From: Bradyrhizobium sp. CCGUVB1N3
Lineage (GTDB): Bacteria > Pseudomonadota > Alphaproteobacteria > Rhizobiales > Xanthobacteraceae
Assembly (NCBI RefSeq): GCF_024199925.1
Contig: NZ_JANADR010000001.1
Location: 9,613,501 to 9,677,500, forward strand
Length of the DNA: 64,000 nucleotides
Direction: 5' to 3'
The translations under genes were made by a program, and so were the position numbers. Shown here piece by piece: positions 8,777-17,605 of this stretch. The notes beneath the pieces were generated by a model. That model saw nothing but the letters and a program-made list of their open reading frames with translations. It did no database searches and was not told the DNA's origin. Within the stretch, counting starts at the first letter, position 1, and the number at the start of each line of letters is the position of its first letter.

Positions 8777-9187
8777 ATGCAGTTCGACACCAAGATCGCC
8801 GTCGTGATCCGCACCGACCTCCAGACGTGGCAGAAGCTCAACGTGGCGTCCTTCCTCACCAGCGGAATCGCCTCAGCCTTTCCGGAGTGCATCGGCGAGC
8901 CTTACGAGGATGCGTCCGGGACGAAATATCTTTCTTTGATCGGTCAGCCGATCCTGATCTATGGCGCCGATAGTCCTGCACTGTCCCGCGCGCTCGATCG
9001 CGCGCTGGCGCGCAACGTGACGCCGGCGGTCTATACCGAGGACATGTTCGCGACCACGCATGATGCCGCCAATCGCGAGGCGGTGAGGGCGGTCAGCCGC
9101 GCCGATCTCAATCTTGTCGGTATCGCGATGCGTGCCGAGCGCAAGGTGATCGATAAAATTTGCGATGGTTTGAAGTTCCATAGCTGA
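8777..9187 (+). CDS. DUF2000 family protein
   Basis: A 136-aa protein of the DUF2000 family, which has a peptidyl-tRNA-hydrolase-2-like fold and no established role. Recognisable segments are FDTKIAVVIRTDLQTWQKLN, ASFLTSGIASAFPE, IGEPYEDASGTKYLSLIGQP and VYTEDMFATTHDAANREAV. The ATG at 8777 is preceded by GGGGGAGGTC, a good ribosome-binding site. A GTG at 8765 in the same frame is less likely because it overlaps that site. It stands alone between the divergent CYTH-CHAD gene and the alcohol dehydrogenase. Confidence 0.85.
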   Translation: MQFDTKIAVVIRTDLQTWQKLNVASFLTSGIASAFPECIGEPYEDASGTKYLSLIGQPILIYGADSPALSRALDRALARNVTPAVYTEDMFATTHDAANREAVRAVSRADLNLVGIAMRAERKVIDKICDGLKFHS

Positions 9188-9336
9188 CGCTTTCGCTGAA
9201 CTCTCGAGAAGTTGTTGTCGCTGCGTCGTCATACTGGTGCTTCGCCGTGCGCAAAGATTGTGCTGTTTGACCCCAATCAAGGGCGCGCCGCGCTCGGCCA
9301 GTAGTCTGTCTCCCGCAAATGCAAAGGAGCAGACCG

Positions 9337-10362
9337 ATGCCGACCATGAAAGCCGCTGTCGTCACCAGTTTTGGCAAGCCGCTCGAGATCCAGGATGTAC
9401 CGGTGCCGCAGCCCGGTCCTGGCGAGGTCCTGGTCAAGGTGAAGGCTTGCGGGGTCTGCCACACCGATCTGCATGCGGCCTCCGGCGACTGGCCGGTGAA
9501 ACCGGTTCCGCCTTTCATTCCCGGTCATGAGGTTGCCGGCACTGTCGCGGCGCTGGGACCCGGCGTCACCAACCTCAGGGTCGGCGATGCCGTCGGGGTC
9601 GCATGGCTGCACGATTCGTGCATGGCTTGCGAATATTGCGAGACCGGCTGGGAGACGCTGTGCGAGCACCAGCACAACACCGGCTACAGTGTGAATGGTG
9701 GCTTTGCCGAATACGTCATCGCCTCTGCCGCCTTCGCGGCGAAGCTGCCTGCCAATATCGATTTCGCCGGCGTTGCGCCGATCCTGTGCGCCGGCGTGAC
9801 GACGTACAAGGGGCTGAAGGAGACCGAGGCACGGCCCGGCGAATGGGTGGTGATCTCGGGCGTCGGCGGTCTCGGGCATGTCGCGATCCAATACGCCAAG
9901 GCCATGGGGCTCAAGGTTGCCGCCATCGACATCGCCGCGGACAAGCTCGCGCTGGCGCACACGACCGGCGCCGATCTCGCAGTCAACGCGTTGAATGCGG
10001 ATGCCGTCGACAAGGTGCTGGCCGCGACCGGGGGAGGGGCGCATGGCGTCCTGGTGACGGCCGTCTCCACCGCCGCCTTTGCGCAGGCGCTGAAGATGGT
10101 GCGCCGGAAGGGCACCGTCAGTCTCGTCGGTCTGCCGCCGGGCGAATTCCCGACCCCGATCTTCGACGTCGTGCTGAAGCGCATCACGGTGCGCGGCTCG
10201 ATCGTCGGCACGCGCAGGGATCTCGACGAGGCCATCGCCTTCGCCGCCGACGGGAAGGTCCACGCCGAAGTCACCAAGGTGCCGCTCGCCGAGATCAATA
10301 CGGTGTTTGACAAGATGAAGGCCGGCAAGATCGACGGCCGCATGGTGCTCGATTTTACCTAG
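9337..10362 (+). CDS. adhP: Zinc-dependent alcohol dehydrogenase AdhP-type
   Basis: A 341-aa medium-chain dehydrogenase that oxidises primary alcohols to aldehydes with NAD. The catalytic zinc ligands are in [26 protein letters not shown] and near C150. The structural zinc cysteines are in [20 protein letters not shown], and the Rossmann motif is [20 protein letters not shown]. All family residues seen are intact. The ATG at 9337 is chosen because AAGGAG lies 7 bp before it; an upstream ATG at 9319 has no such site. It is a single gene, convergent with the GFA gene. Confidence 0.93.
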   Translation: MPTMKAAVVTSFGKPLEIQDVPVPQPGPGEVLVKVKACGVCHTDLHAASGDWPVKPVPPFIPGHEVAGTVAALGPGVTNLRVGDAVGVAWLHDSCMACEYCETGWETLCEHQHNTGYSVNGGFAEYVIASAAFAAKLPANIDFAGVAPILCAGVTTYKGLKETEARPGEWVVISGVGGLGHVAIQYAKAMGLKVAAIDIAADKLALAHTTGADLAVNALNADAVDKVLAATGGGAHGVLVTAVSTAAFAQALKMVRRKGTVSLVGLPPGEFPTPIFDVVLKRITVRGSIVGTRRDLDEAIAFAADGKVHAEVTKVPLAEINTVFDKMKAGKIDGRMVLDFT

Positions 10363-10372
10363 CGCCGGCGCC

Positions 10373-10786
10373 TCACGCCGGCGGCATGGTCTCGAACTTC
10401 GGCAGGCTCGGGTCGAGGTGATCCCAGCCATGACCGCGCGCGGCGTAGGTTATCACCTGCGGCTTGTAGCGGGAGGGATCGTCGAGGCTCGCGGCGCGAA
10501 TGGTGAAGATGTCGGGCATCGCGGCGAAGGTCATGAAGACCGGCAAGCCGCACACGGAGCAGAAGGCGCGTGTCTTCACGTTGCCACTGTCGCCGACCAT
10601 GTCCCATTGCTTGGCCTCGCCTGTCACCGTGACGCCTTCACGTGGGAAAGTCATGTACGAGCCGTGACCGCTGCCGCTTTCACGCTGGCAGTCCCGGCAC
10701 TGGCAGTGATTGCTGAACAGGGGCTCGCCGGTAATCGAATAGCGGATCGCGCCGCAAGCGCAGCCGCCGGTAAAGGGCTTGTCCAT
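10373..10786 (-). CDS. GFA-family protein (glutathione-dependent formaldehyde-activating type)
   Basis: A 137-aa member of the GFA/CENP-V fold. Zinc-binding cysteines are visible in GGCACGAIRYSI, HCQCRDCQRESG and FCSVCGLPVF. Family members bind zinc and sometimes adduct glutathione, but real activity is known only for few, so no substrate is assigned. The ATG at 10786 has GGGAG 8 bp upstream. It is the last gene of an ArsR/AHSA1/GFA operon and lies 15 bp after the AHSA1 gene stop. Confidence 0.85.
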   Translation of the reverse strand: MDKPFTGGCACGAIRYSITGEPLFSNHCQCRDCQRESGSGHGSYMTFPREGVTVTGEAKQWDMVGDSGNVKTRAFCSVCGLPVFMTFAAMPDIFTIRAASLDDPSRYKPQVITYAARGHGWDHLDPSLPKFETMPPA

Positions 10787-10801
10787 TGCGATATCTCCCA
10801 C

Positions 10802-11263
10802 TCACTCTTCGCCGCTGATCTCTTCGAGCTGTCTGACGACCTTTTTCCAGCCGCCGCTCATGACCGTGTAGGCCGAGTCGTTCCTGGGCATGACGAAGCC
10901 CGCATGAACCAGGCGGATCCGCGTGCCGGCCTCGACCGGGGTGAGGGACCACGTCACGACAGTGTCGAGCGGCGCGCCGTAGCCGGTGTTGCGCTCATCG
11001 CCGCCCTTCCAGGCGTAGACGAGACGCCGGTTCGGCACGACCTCCAGAACCCGGCAATGGATGACGCCATCCCAGGCCCCGCCCGGGGTGGTCTGGAATG
11101 TGAAGGCCTTGCCTTCGATCGCTTCGAAGCCGGTCGGTGGCATCAGCCAGCGCGCGATCAACTGCGCACTGGTCAGCGCCTTCCAGATCGTCTCGGTCGC
11201 GTGAGGGAAGACCTCGTCGATGACGATGTCCTTTGTCTCGGCTTTCAACTCGGCTGCACTCAC
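10802..11263 (-). CDS. SRPBCC (AHSA1-type) domain protein
   Basis: A 153-aa START-like/AHSA1 domain protein with DEVFPHATETIWKALTSAQL at the N-terminus, RWLMPPTGFEAIEGKAFTF, VLEVVPNRRLVYAWKGG and the closing helix GGWKKVVRQLEEI. These helix-grip proteins bind hydrophobic ligands. When paired with an ArsR repressor, as here, they often form a small two-gene operon of unknown ligand. The start overlaps the ArsR stop by 4 bp (ATGA), indicating coupling. Confidence 0.88.
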   Translation of the reverse strand: MSAAELKAETKDIVIDEVFPHATETIWKALTSAQLIARWLMPPTGFEAIEGKAFTFQTTPGGAWDGVIHCRVLEVVPNRRLVYAWKGGDERNTGYGAPLDTVVTWSLTPVEAGTRIRLVHAGFVMPRNDSAYTVMSGGWKKVVRQLEEISGEE

Positions 11264-11595
11264 GGATCGATCTCCTTCAAGAGGTCACGCAGGTTCTGGA
11301 AGCGTTCGCGCCAGAAGACGCCGTAGTGATCCATCCACTCGACCAGAGGCTCGAGCCCTTGCGGCGCGGCGCGGTAATAGACGTTGCGGCCCTCCGCGCG
11401 CTCGGCGACGAGACCGGCTTGCTTCAGCGACTTCAGGTGCTGCGAGATCGCGCCCTGGGTCACGCCGCTGCCGCGCGTCAGCTCCACGACGCTGATCTCC
11501 TTGCTCTCGAAGACGCGCTCGAACACGGCCCGGCGGGTCGGATCGGCGAGAGCGCGCATGACGGTGGTGATGGGGTTTGGGACCGCTTCGAGCAT
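11260..11595 (-). CDS. ArsR-family transcriptional repressor
   Basis: A 111-aa winged-helix regulator. The recognition region is ISVVELTRGSGVTQGAISQHLKSLKQAGLV. The wing RAEGRNVYYRAAP is typical, and no metal-binding cysteines are seen, placing it with the non-metal ArsR repressors that accompany AHSA1 proteins. The frame stays open to 11760, but the ATGs at 11601 and 11595 just downstream of a pair of operator-like palindromes are the sensible starts; 11595 is used. It likely represses its own operon. Confidence 0.87.
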   Translation of the reverse strand: MLEAVPNPITTVMRALADPTRRAVFERVFESKEISVVELTRGSGVTQGAISQHLKSLKQAGLVAERAEGRNVYYRAAPQGLEPLVEWMDHYGVFWRERFQNLRDLLKEIDP

Positions 11596-11604
11596 GATCA
11601 TTAA

Positions 11605-11638
11605 ATTAGCAATGGCTAATGCATTAGTAAATACTAAT
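11605..11638. promoter_or_regulatory. Double palindrome, probable ArsR operator
   Basis: Two adjacent dyads stand out in an AT-rich island upstream of the ArsR gene: ATTAGC-AATG-GCTAAT (11605-11620, perfect arms) and ATTAGTA-AA-TACTAAT (11623-11638, perfect arms). Both share the half-site ATTAG. They lie 10 to 43 bp upstream of the ATG at 11595, where a repressor would block the promoter. Confidence 0.75.
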
Positions 11639-11668
11639 TTGTTTCGATATCTCGGGCATAACGATTGC

Positions 11669-11697
11669 TTGACATTGACTGACCGGTCAGTCATAAG
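11669..11697 (+). promoter_or_regulatory. TetR-gene promoter with an 18-bp perfect operator
   Basis: A -35 TTGACA (11669-11674) and a -10-like CATAAG (11692-11697) are spaced 17 bp. Between them lies the perfect palindrome TGACTGACCGGTCAGTCA (11676-11693), a classic TetR-type operator. Its placement makes simple steric autorepression likely. Transcription would begin only a few bases before the ATG at 11704, so the message may be leaderless. Confidence 0.82.
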
Positions 11698-11703
11698 TTG
11701 AGG

Positions 11704-12399
11704 ATGACAAAGAAGCCGACCAAACCCGCCATGTCGTCCGCAGCCCGCGCCAAGGGTCATGCGCCCGAAGCCAGCGACGAAGCTGCCACTCCCGGATCAA
11801 ACCGCGCCACGCGCGCGGCGGAGCGACGTGCGGCGATCGTGGAGGCGGCGCTGGAGGAGTTCATCGCGCGCGGCTTCGCGGCGACGCGGCTCGACGACAT
11901 CGCCAAGCGCGCAGGCGTGGCGAAAGGCACGATCTACCTGCACTTCAAGGACAAGGAATCCATGTTCGAGGAGCTGGTGCGCATCGTCATCGTGCCGGTG
12001 GTCGAGCGGCTCACCACACTGCCGCCGCCGACCGGCTCGGTGCGCGACCTCGTCGAGGCCTTTGCGACCAATTTCCTGAAGGAGGTTGCGAACACCAGGC
12101 GCGGCGACCTCGTGCGCCTGATCGTTGCGGAGGGACCGCGCTTTCCGGCCGTGGCCGACTTCTACTACCGCGAGGTCGTCTCACGCGGGATGGCCGGCAT
12201 GCGCGCGCTGATCGAGCTCGGGATTGCCCGCGGTGAGATTCAGCAAAAGAACCTCGCGCGCTTTCCCCAGATCCTGGTCGCGCCGGCGCTCATCGCGGTG
12301 ATCTGGCAGAGCCTGTTTGCGCGGCATTTCCCGCTCGATGCGCAGGAGATGCTGCGCGTCCATCTTGATTTGATTTTTGGCGAACGGAGGACGACATGA
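11704..12399 (+). CDS. TetR/AcrR-family repressor of the downstream efflux operon
   Basis: A 231-aa regulator. After a basic, disordered N-terminus (residues 1-40), the helix-turn-helix is seen in AALEEFIARGFAATRLDDIA and RAGVAKGTIYLHFKDKESMF. The ligand domain, with LVRLIVAEGPRFPAVADFYY, resembles the CecR/YbiH branch, whose E. coli member controls the ybhGFSR ABC exporter. The same gene order (regulator, HlyD, ATPase, permease) is present here. The start could be the ATG at 11704 or the one at 11731. Its stop overlaps the next ATG (ATGA at 12396). Confidence 0.9.
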   Translation: MTKKPTKPAMSSAARAKGHAPEASDEAATPGSNRATRAAERRAAIVEAALEEFIARGFAATRLDDIAKRAGVAKGTIYLHFKDKESMFEELVRIVIVPVVERLTTLPPPTGSVRDLVEAFATNFLKEVANTRRGDLVRLIVAEGPRFPAVADFYYREVVSRGMAGMRALIELGIARGEIQQKNLARFPQILVAPALIAVIWQSLFARHFPLDAQEMLRVHLDLIFGERRTT

Positions 12400-13199
12400 G
12401 GTCGTCGCAATTGATTGTCCGCAGCGTATTGGCCGTTGCTCTCACCATTGGACTTGCCGGCTGCAAGGAGCAGCGCGATCCCGGCTTCCAGGGTTGGGTC
12501 GAGGCCGACATGATCTTCGTCAGTCCTGATGAGGCGGGACGTGTGATCAAGCTGAACGTTCGCGAGGGCGACGAGGTGAAGGTCGGCGACGCCCTTTATT
12601 CGGTCGACGACGATCTCCAGCTCGCCGATCTCAACCAGAACAAGGCGACGCTGGCGAACGCGCAGCAGACCTATGATCGGGCGGCCTCGCTGAGGGGAAC
12701 TGGCGCCGGCACGCAGGCCAATCTCGATTCCGCGGTCTCGGCCTTGCGGGTCGCGGAGGCGCGCGTTGCGACCTCGGAAACGCGGCTTGCGCGGCGGAAA
12801 GGTTTTGCGCCGGTTGCCGGCACCATCCAGCAGATCTATTTCCGCGAGGGCGAGATGGTGGCGGCGCAGCGGCCGGTGCTGTCGATCATGCCGCCCGGAA
12901 ACATGAAGCTGCGCTTCTTCGTGCCGGAGACCGAGCTGCCAAAGCTTGCGATCGGCGATCAGGTCCGGGTCGTCTGCGACAATTGCGCTGATGATCTCAC
13001 CGCGAAGATCTATTTCATCGCGACCACAGCCGAGTACACGCCGCCGGTGATCTACAGCCTCGATGAGCGCAACAAGCTCGTCTATTTGATCCAGGCGCGG
13101 CCCTCCCGGCCGGATGCGCTGCGCGTGGGCCAGCCGATCAGCGTTTATCTCAATCCCAAGACTTCTGAAATCAAGACCCCGGTAGCGGACAAGCGATGA
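12396..13199 (+). CDS. HlyD-family periplasmic adaptor, lipoprotein (YbhG-like)
   Basis: A 267-aa membrane-fusion protein that would link the inner-membrane ABC exporter to an outer-membrane channel. The N-terminus VLAVALTIGLAGCKEQ is a lipoprotein signal with lipobox LAGC, so the protein should be anchored by a lipidated Cys. The two biotinyl-lipoyl half motifs are GRVIKLNVREGDEVKVGDAL and FAPVAGTIQQIYFREGEMV. The short coiled-coil hairpin between them (LNQNKATLANAQQTYDRAAS) fits the family. Coupled by 4-bp overlaps to both the TetR gene and the ATPase gene. Confidence 0.9.
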   Translation: MRSSQLIVRSVLAVALTIGLAGCKEQRDPGFQGWVEADMIFVSPDEAGRVIKLNVREGDEVKVGDALYSVDDDLQLADLNQNKATLANAQQTYDRAASLRGTGAGTQANLDSAVSALRVAEARVATSETRLARRKGFAPVAGTIQQIYFREGEMVAAQRPVLSIMPPGNMKLRFFVPETELPKLAIGDQVRVVCDNCADDLTAKIYFIATTAEYTPPVIYSLDERNKLVYLIQARPSRPDALRVGQPISVYLNPKTSEIKTPVADKR

Positions 13200-14134
13200 A
13201 CGGGACAGCCGGCAACGGTATCGCGATCGACGTCAAAGGGCTGACAAAGTCCTTTGGCGGCCGTGAGGTCGTGCATGATCTGTCGATGCAGGTGAAGCGC
13301 GGCTCGATCTACGGCTTTCTCGGCCCCAACGGCTCCGGCAAGACCACGACCATCCGCATGCTCTGCGGGCTTTTGACGCCCGACAGCGGCGAGGGCACCT
13401 GCCTGGGGTACGACATCAGGCGCGACGCCGAGCGGATCAAGCGCCAGGTCGGCTACATGACCCAGCGCTTCAGCCTGTATCAGGATCTCTCGGTGCGGGA
13501 GAACCTGGAGTTCGTCGCACGGCTCTACGGCATGCGCGATGCGCGCGGCGCGGCGGGTGAAATGATCAAGCGGCTCGGCCTCTCCGGCCGCGAGGAGCAG
13601 CTCGCGGGCGAGCTCTCCGGCGGCTGGAAGCAGCGGCTGGCGCTGGGGGCCTGCACGCTGCCCAATCCGCAGCTCCTGCTGCTGGACGAGCCGACCGCCG
13701 GCGTCGATCCTAAGGCGCGGCGCGACTTCTGGAACGAGATTCATGCGCTCGCGGCCGAAGGTCTCACCGTGCTGGTCTCTACCCATTACATGGACGAGGC
13801 CGAGCGCTGTCACGAGATCGCGTACATCGCCTATGGGCATCTCCTGACGCACGGTACCGTGGACGAGGTGATCGCGAAATCCGCGCTCACGACCTACACC
13901 GTCACCGGCGATGATTTGAATGGCCTCGCCACCGATCTCACCGGCAAGCCCGGCGTCGACATGGTGGCGCCGTTCGGCACCTCGCTGCACGTCTCGGGCC
14001 GCGACGTCGCAACGCTTGATGCCAGCATCGCGCCCTGGCGCGACAAAGGCGGCCTGCACTGGCAGAAGTCGCATCCCTCGCTCGAAGACGTCTTCATCGA
14101 GCTCATGAACCGCTCCAGGGACAATTTCCAATAA
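13196..14134 (+). CDS. ABC transporter ATP-binding protein (YbhF-like, single domain)
   Basis: A 312-aa ATPase driving the ABC-2 exporter encoded next door. Walker A GPNGSGKTTT, Q-loop GYMTQRFSLYQDLSV, signature LSGGWKQRLALG, Walker B LLLLDEPTAGVDP and the H-loop STHYMDEAERC are all intact. The signature reads LSGGW instead of LSGGQ, common in this subgroup. A C-terminal regulatory extension follows residue 230. E. coli YbhF has two such cassettes in one chain, whereas this protein has one and presumably dimerises. It starts at the ATGA overlap with the adaptor gene. Confidence 0.93.
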   Translation: MNGTAGNGIAIDVKGLTKSFGGREVVHDLSMQVKRGSIYGFLGPNGSGKTTTIRMLCGLLTPDSGEGTCLGYDIRRDAERIKRQVGYMTQRFSLYQDLSVRENLEFVARLYGMRDARGAAGEMIKRLGLSGREEQLAGELSGGWKQRLALGACTLPNPQLLLLDEPTAGVDPKARRDFWNEIHALAAEGLTVLVSTHYMDEAERCHEIAYIAYGHLLTHGTVDEVIAKSALTTYTVTGDDLNGLATDLTGKPGVDMVAPFGTSLHVSGRDVATLDASIAPWRDKGGLHWQKSHPSLEDVFIELMNRSRDNFQ

Positions 14135-14146
14135 GGACAGTTTCCA

Positions 14147-15310
14147 ATGAGCGCTACTGACGTATCAGGTCACGGTCACGACATCCGCGAGCGCTTCGGC
14201 TTCTGGCGGCGCTCTTATGCGATGGTGGTGAAGGAGTTCATCCAGCTCCGGCGCGACCGCGTCTCCTTCGCCATGATCGTGATGATCCCCGTGATGCAGC
14301 TTCTGCTGTTCGGCTACGCCATCAACACCACGCCGCACAATCTGCCGAGCGCCGTCCTGCTGCAGGAGGATAGCGATCTCGCGCGCTCCGTGCTGAAGGC
14401 GCTGGAGAACACCGCCTATTTCCGTTTCACCCGCGAGGTGCACGACGTCGCGGAGTTCGACAACCTGCTGAAGTCCGGCAAGGTGCTGTTCGGCGTCGAG
14501 ATTCCGCGCGGCTTCGAGCGGGCGGTGCGGCGCGGGGACAGGCCGGCGCTGCTGGTCGCGGCCGATGCGACCGATCCGGTCGCGGCCAGCGCCGCGCTCG
14601 GCTCGCTCGGCATGATCGTGCAGACCGCGCTCAAGCACGATCTCTATATCGGCGATCCCCCGGAGATGCCGTTCGAGATCCGCGCGCACGCCCGCTACAA
14701 TCCGGCCGCGTCGTCGCGGCTGAACATCGTGCCGGGCCTCGTCGGCACCATCCTGACCATGACCATGCTGATCTTCACCGCGCTGTCGGTCACGCGCGAG
14801 GTCGAGCGCGGCACGATGGAAAGCCTGCTCTCGATGCCGATCAGGCCGGTCGAGGTGATGTTCGGCAAGATCATCCCTTACGTGCTGGTCGGCTTCATCC
14901 AGGCCTTCCTGATCCTCTCGATTGGCGTGTTGCTGTTCGGCGTGCCCGTGCTCGGCAGCCTCACCTTGCTGGCGCTGCTGTCGACGCTGTTCATCACCAC
15001 CAATCTCGCGATCGGCTACACTTTCTCGACCATCGTGCAGAACCAGCTCCAGGCCATGCAGATGTCGATGATGTTCTTCCTGCCGAGCATTTTGCTGTCC
15101 GGCTTCATGTTCCCGTTCGCTGGCATGCCGGTCTGGGCGCAATATCTCGGCGAGGGGCTGCCGCTGACGCATTATGTGCGTATCGTCCGCGCCATCATGC
15201 TCAAAGGCGCAACTGTTCAGAACCTGCAATACGACGCGTTGGCGCTGGCGGCCCTCATGCTGGTCGCCATGATCATCGCCGTGACGCGCTTCCGCCGCAC
15301 GCTCGATTGA
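14147..15310 (+). CDS. ABC-2 type permease (YbhS/YbhR-like)
   Basis: A 387-aa integral membrane protein of the ABC2_membrane_3 type. The layout is one N-terminal TM segment (about residues 38-58, FAMIVMIPVMQLLLFGYAI), a large periplasmic domain to about residue 195, then five TM segments. The conserved cytoplasmic turn EVERGTMESLLSMPIRPVEVMFGK is present. It starts 12 bp after the ATPase stop. Only one permease gene is present, whereas E. coli has two (ybhS, ybhR), so a homodimer is likely. The substrate is unknown; family relatives export drugs and small cations. Confidence 0.9.
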   Translation: MSATDVSGHGHDIRERFGFWRRSYAMVVKEFIQLRRDRVSFAMIVMIPVMQLLLFGYAINTTPHNLPSAVLLQEDSDLARSVLKALENTAYFRFTREVHDVAEFDNLLKSGKVLFGVEIPRGFERAVRRGDRPALLVAADATDPVAASAALGSLGMIVQTALKHDLYIGDPPEMPFEIRAHARYNPAASSRLNIVPGLVGTILTMTMLIFTALSVTREVERGTMESLLSMPIRPVEVMFGKIIPYVLVGFIQAFLILSIGVLLFGVPVLGSLTLLALLSTLFITTNLAIGYTFSTIVQNQLQAMQMSMMFFLPSILLSGFMFPFAGMPVWAQYLGEGLPLTHYVRIVRAIMLKGATVQNLQYDALALAALMLVAMIIAVTRFRRTLD

Positions 15311-15342
15311 GGCAAAATGCCCGCAACGAGAAGGGGGCGCAG

Positions 15343-16650
15343 ATGGTCAGTTTTGCAAGCAGGGCAGCCGGGCAGCAAGCCGCGATATCGGCGGATTTCG
15401 AGCACGAGCTGGCACGCGAGGTGCTGCGGACCGAGCTGTTGCGCGTCAAGGCCCTGATCGTGACGGGATGCGTCATGATCCTGTTCATCACTGCGATGTA
15501 CCTGTTTGCCCCGAGCGTCGTGGAGCGGGTCTGGCATGGGACGTCCGGGCTGATCGAGGTCTACGGCGTGCTGATCGGGTTTGTCCTGTTCGAGGTCTGG
15601 GTTCAGTCCCAGATCAGGCGAAATCTCAGGCTCGATCGAGACGTGCCGGTGGTCAGACGGTATGTCGGCGCGCTGATCGAAACCTCGCTGCCGACGGTCA
15701 TCCTCGTCCTGGAGATCCGGAGCATGGGGGCGATCCCGGCACTCGGTTTTGCCGTGCCTCTGGTCTATTTCATCTTCATCATTCTCTCGACGCTGCGCCT
15801 CGATTTCCGGTTGTCGGCCTTCACCGGTTTCGTGGCGGCGGCCCAGCTCTTCGCCGTTGCACTCTATTTTGATCCCGTCAGCGGCGCCGGCGAGCCTCAG
15901 GCCTATTTCCACGCCGTGCGCAGCTGCATCATCCTGGTCTGCGGCGTGCTCGCAGGCGCCGTCGGCGCACAACTCCGCCGGCAGTTCGCGGCAAGCATCA
16001 CGGCAGCCACCGCGCGCGACCGCGTCACAAACCTGTTCGGCCAGCACGTCTCGCCGCAGGTCGTCGAGCGGCTGATGGCGGAGGGAACTAGCGCCGGCGG
16101 CGACATCAGGCGCGTCGCGGTGATGTTCGTCGACTTCCGCGGCTTCACCGCCGGCGCACGCTCGCGCTCGCCGCAGGACGTGGTCGATCGGCTCGACGGC
16201 GCCTTCGCCGTGCTGGTCGACATCCTCGATCGCCATGGCGGCATCGTGAACAAGTTCTTGGGCGACGGCTTTCTCGCACTGTTTGGGGCACCGCTCGCCG
16301 CATCCGACGCCGCGCACCGGGCCGTCGCTGCCGGCCGCGAGATGCTCACCGCGATGGACCGCATCAACGCACAATCGAGCTGGCCGCTGCGGATCGGCAT
16401 CGGCATCCATTTCGGCGAGGTCGTCGCCGGCAATATTGGCTCACCGCGGCGCAAGGAGTACACCGTGATCGGCGACACCGTGAACTTTGCTTCAAGGCTG
16501 GAGGCGCTGAACAAGGATTTCGGCTCGCAGCTCCTGATCTCGTCCGCGGTGCGCGATGTGCTCGGCGATGATGGCGACGATGCCGTCGCGCTTGGAGAGG
16601 TCGAGGTGCGCGGCTACGAGCGGCCGATGGCGGTGTTTCAACTGGGATAG
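15343..16650 (+). CDS. Membrane-bound class III adenylate/guanylate cyclase
   Basis: A 435-aa protein. About six hydrophobic segments between residues 35 and 210 form a membrane anchor. They lead into a class III cyclase domain with the first metal Asp in VAVMFVDFRGFTAG, the conserved NKFLGDGFLALFGAP (lysine and second metal Asp), and GIGIHFGEVVAGNIGSPRRKEYTVIGD. It should make cAMP (the Lys preceding FLGDG favours ATP). The ATG at 15343 is preceded by AAGGGGGCGC. An in-frame TTG at 15307 overlaps the permease stop and is less likely. It probably belongs to a separate function from the efflux operon. Confidence 0.88.
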   Translation: MVSFASRAAGQQAAISADFEHELAREVLRTELLRVKALIVTGCVMILFITAMYLFAPSVVERVWHGTSGLIEVYGVLIGFVLFEVWVQSQIRRNLRLDRDVPVVRRYVGALIETSLPTVILVLEIRSMGAIPALGFAVPLVYFIFIILSTLRLDFRLSAFTGFVAAAQLFAVALYFDPVSGAGEPQAYFHAVRSCIILVCGVLAGAVGAQLRRQFAASITAATARDRVTNLFGQHVSPQVVERLMAEGTSAGGDIRRVAVMFVDFRGFTAGARSRSPQDVVDRLDGAFAVLVDILDRHGGIVNKFLGDGFLALFGAPLAASDAAHRAVAAGREMLTAMDRINAQSSWPLRIGIGIHFGEVVAGNIGSPRRKEYTVIGDTVNFASRLEALNKDFGSQLLISSAVRDVLGDDGDDAVALGEVEVRGYERPMAVFQLG

Positions 16651-16670
16651 TGGATTCCGCTGATGATGCC

Positions 16671-16751
16671 CGTCATTCCGGGGCGCCCGGAGGGCGAACC
16701 CGGAATCTCGAGATTCCGGGCTCGGCTCTTCGAGCCGCCCCGGAATGACGG
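16671..16751. repeat. Dispersed palindromic repeat, family A (copy 2)
   Basis: Complete family A unit: CGTCATTCCGGGGCG at the left, an internal CCCGGAATCTCGAGATTCCGGG palindrome split around CTCGAG, and GCCCCGGAATGACG at the right. The ends are perfect reverse complements over about 14 bp. It lies between the cyclase stop and the GntR promoter. Confidence 0.87.
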
Positions 16752-16785
16752 TGCGTCTGGCCTGAGAGAGGTATTATCGTAGCGC

Positions 16786-16820
16786 TTGACTCCAATTTCA
16801 TCTAGTCATCTATATGACTA
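16786..16820 (+). promoter_or_regulatory. GntR-gene promoter overlapped by a perfect dyad operator
   Basis: A TTGACT box (16786-16791) is followed by TATATG-like -10 sequence around 16809-16816. Overlapping that -10 is the dyad TAGTCAT-CTAT-ATGACTA (16803-16820) with perfect 7-bp arms. Its position directly before the ATG at 16822 suggests autorepression by the GntR protein encoded downstream. Confidence 0.7.
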
Positions 16821-16821
16821 T

Positions 16822-17553
16822 ATGAATTCAGTCCCGCTCGACGACCGCCTGCCTCGCTATCAGCGTCTGCGCGACGATCTCGCCGCGCGGATCAACCGCA
16901 ATGAATGGCGCCCGGGCGAGCCGATCCCGTCGGAGGCCGAGCTCGCTGCGCATTACGGCGTCGCGATCGGCACCGTGCGCAAGGCGATCGATCAGCTGGT
17001 CAGCGACGCCGTGCTGGAGCGCCAGCAGGGCCGCGGCACCTTCGTCCGCCGCGCGCGCTTCAACTCCTCGCTGTTCCGCTTCTTCCGCTTCCAGTCCGAG
17101 AGCGGCGAGCGCCGCGTGCCGCAAAGCCGCATCCTCAGGCGGAAATGCGTGCCGGCTACCTCCGCCGTCGCATCCGCGCTGCGCATCCCCCAAGGCGAGC
17201 CCGTGATCAGCCTGTCGCGCCTGCGCCTGATCGACGACGTGCCGCTGCTCGCCGATGAGATCTGGCTGCAAAAGTCGCGCTTCGCGGCGATCCTCGACAT
17301 CGACCCGTCCGAATTCGGCGACCTGCTTTATCCTCTCTATGAGGAGCGCTGCGGTGAGGTGGTGGTGTCGGCGGAGGAAATCCTGACGGTCGAGACCGCG
17401 AGCGAGATGCAGGCCCGCCTGCTGCGGCTCGAGGCGCACGCGCCGCTGATCGTCATCGAGCGTCTCGCGCTCGATCTCGAACGGCGCCCAATCGAATGGC
17501 GCCGCTCGCGCGGGCCTGCCAACCGCTTCCGCTACCACGCCGAGATCCGGTGA
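16822..17553 (+). CDS. GntR-family regulator, HutC/UTRA type
   Basis: A 243-aa repressor. The winged helix has DDLAARINRNEWRPGEPIPS, ELAAHYGVAIGTVRKAIDQL and QQGRGTFVRRA. The C-terminal UTRA effector domain starts near residue 80 and includes RLRLIDDVPLLADEIWL and SAEEILTVETASEMQARLL. HutC-type regulators sense small metabolites. The next genes are an MFS carrier and an amidohydrolase, so the effector is probably the compound they import and cleave. The ATG at 16822 is the first in frame after the operator. Confidence 0.88.
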   Translation: MNSVPLDDRLPRYQRLRDDLAARINRNEWRPGEPIPSEAELAAHYGVAIGTVRKAIDQLVSDAVLERQQGRGTFVRRARFNSSLFRFFRFQSESGERRVPQSRILRRKCVPATSAVASALRIPQGEPVISLSRLRLIDDVPLLADEIWLQKSRFAAILDIDPSEFGDLLYPLYEERCGEVVVSAEEILTVETASEMQARLLRLEAHAPLIVIERLALDLERRPIEWRRSRGPANRFRYHAEIR

Positions 17554-17605
17554 GCGCGGGCGACACACACACACATCAAGCAATAAAGAATTCAGGGGAG
17601 AGACG

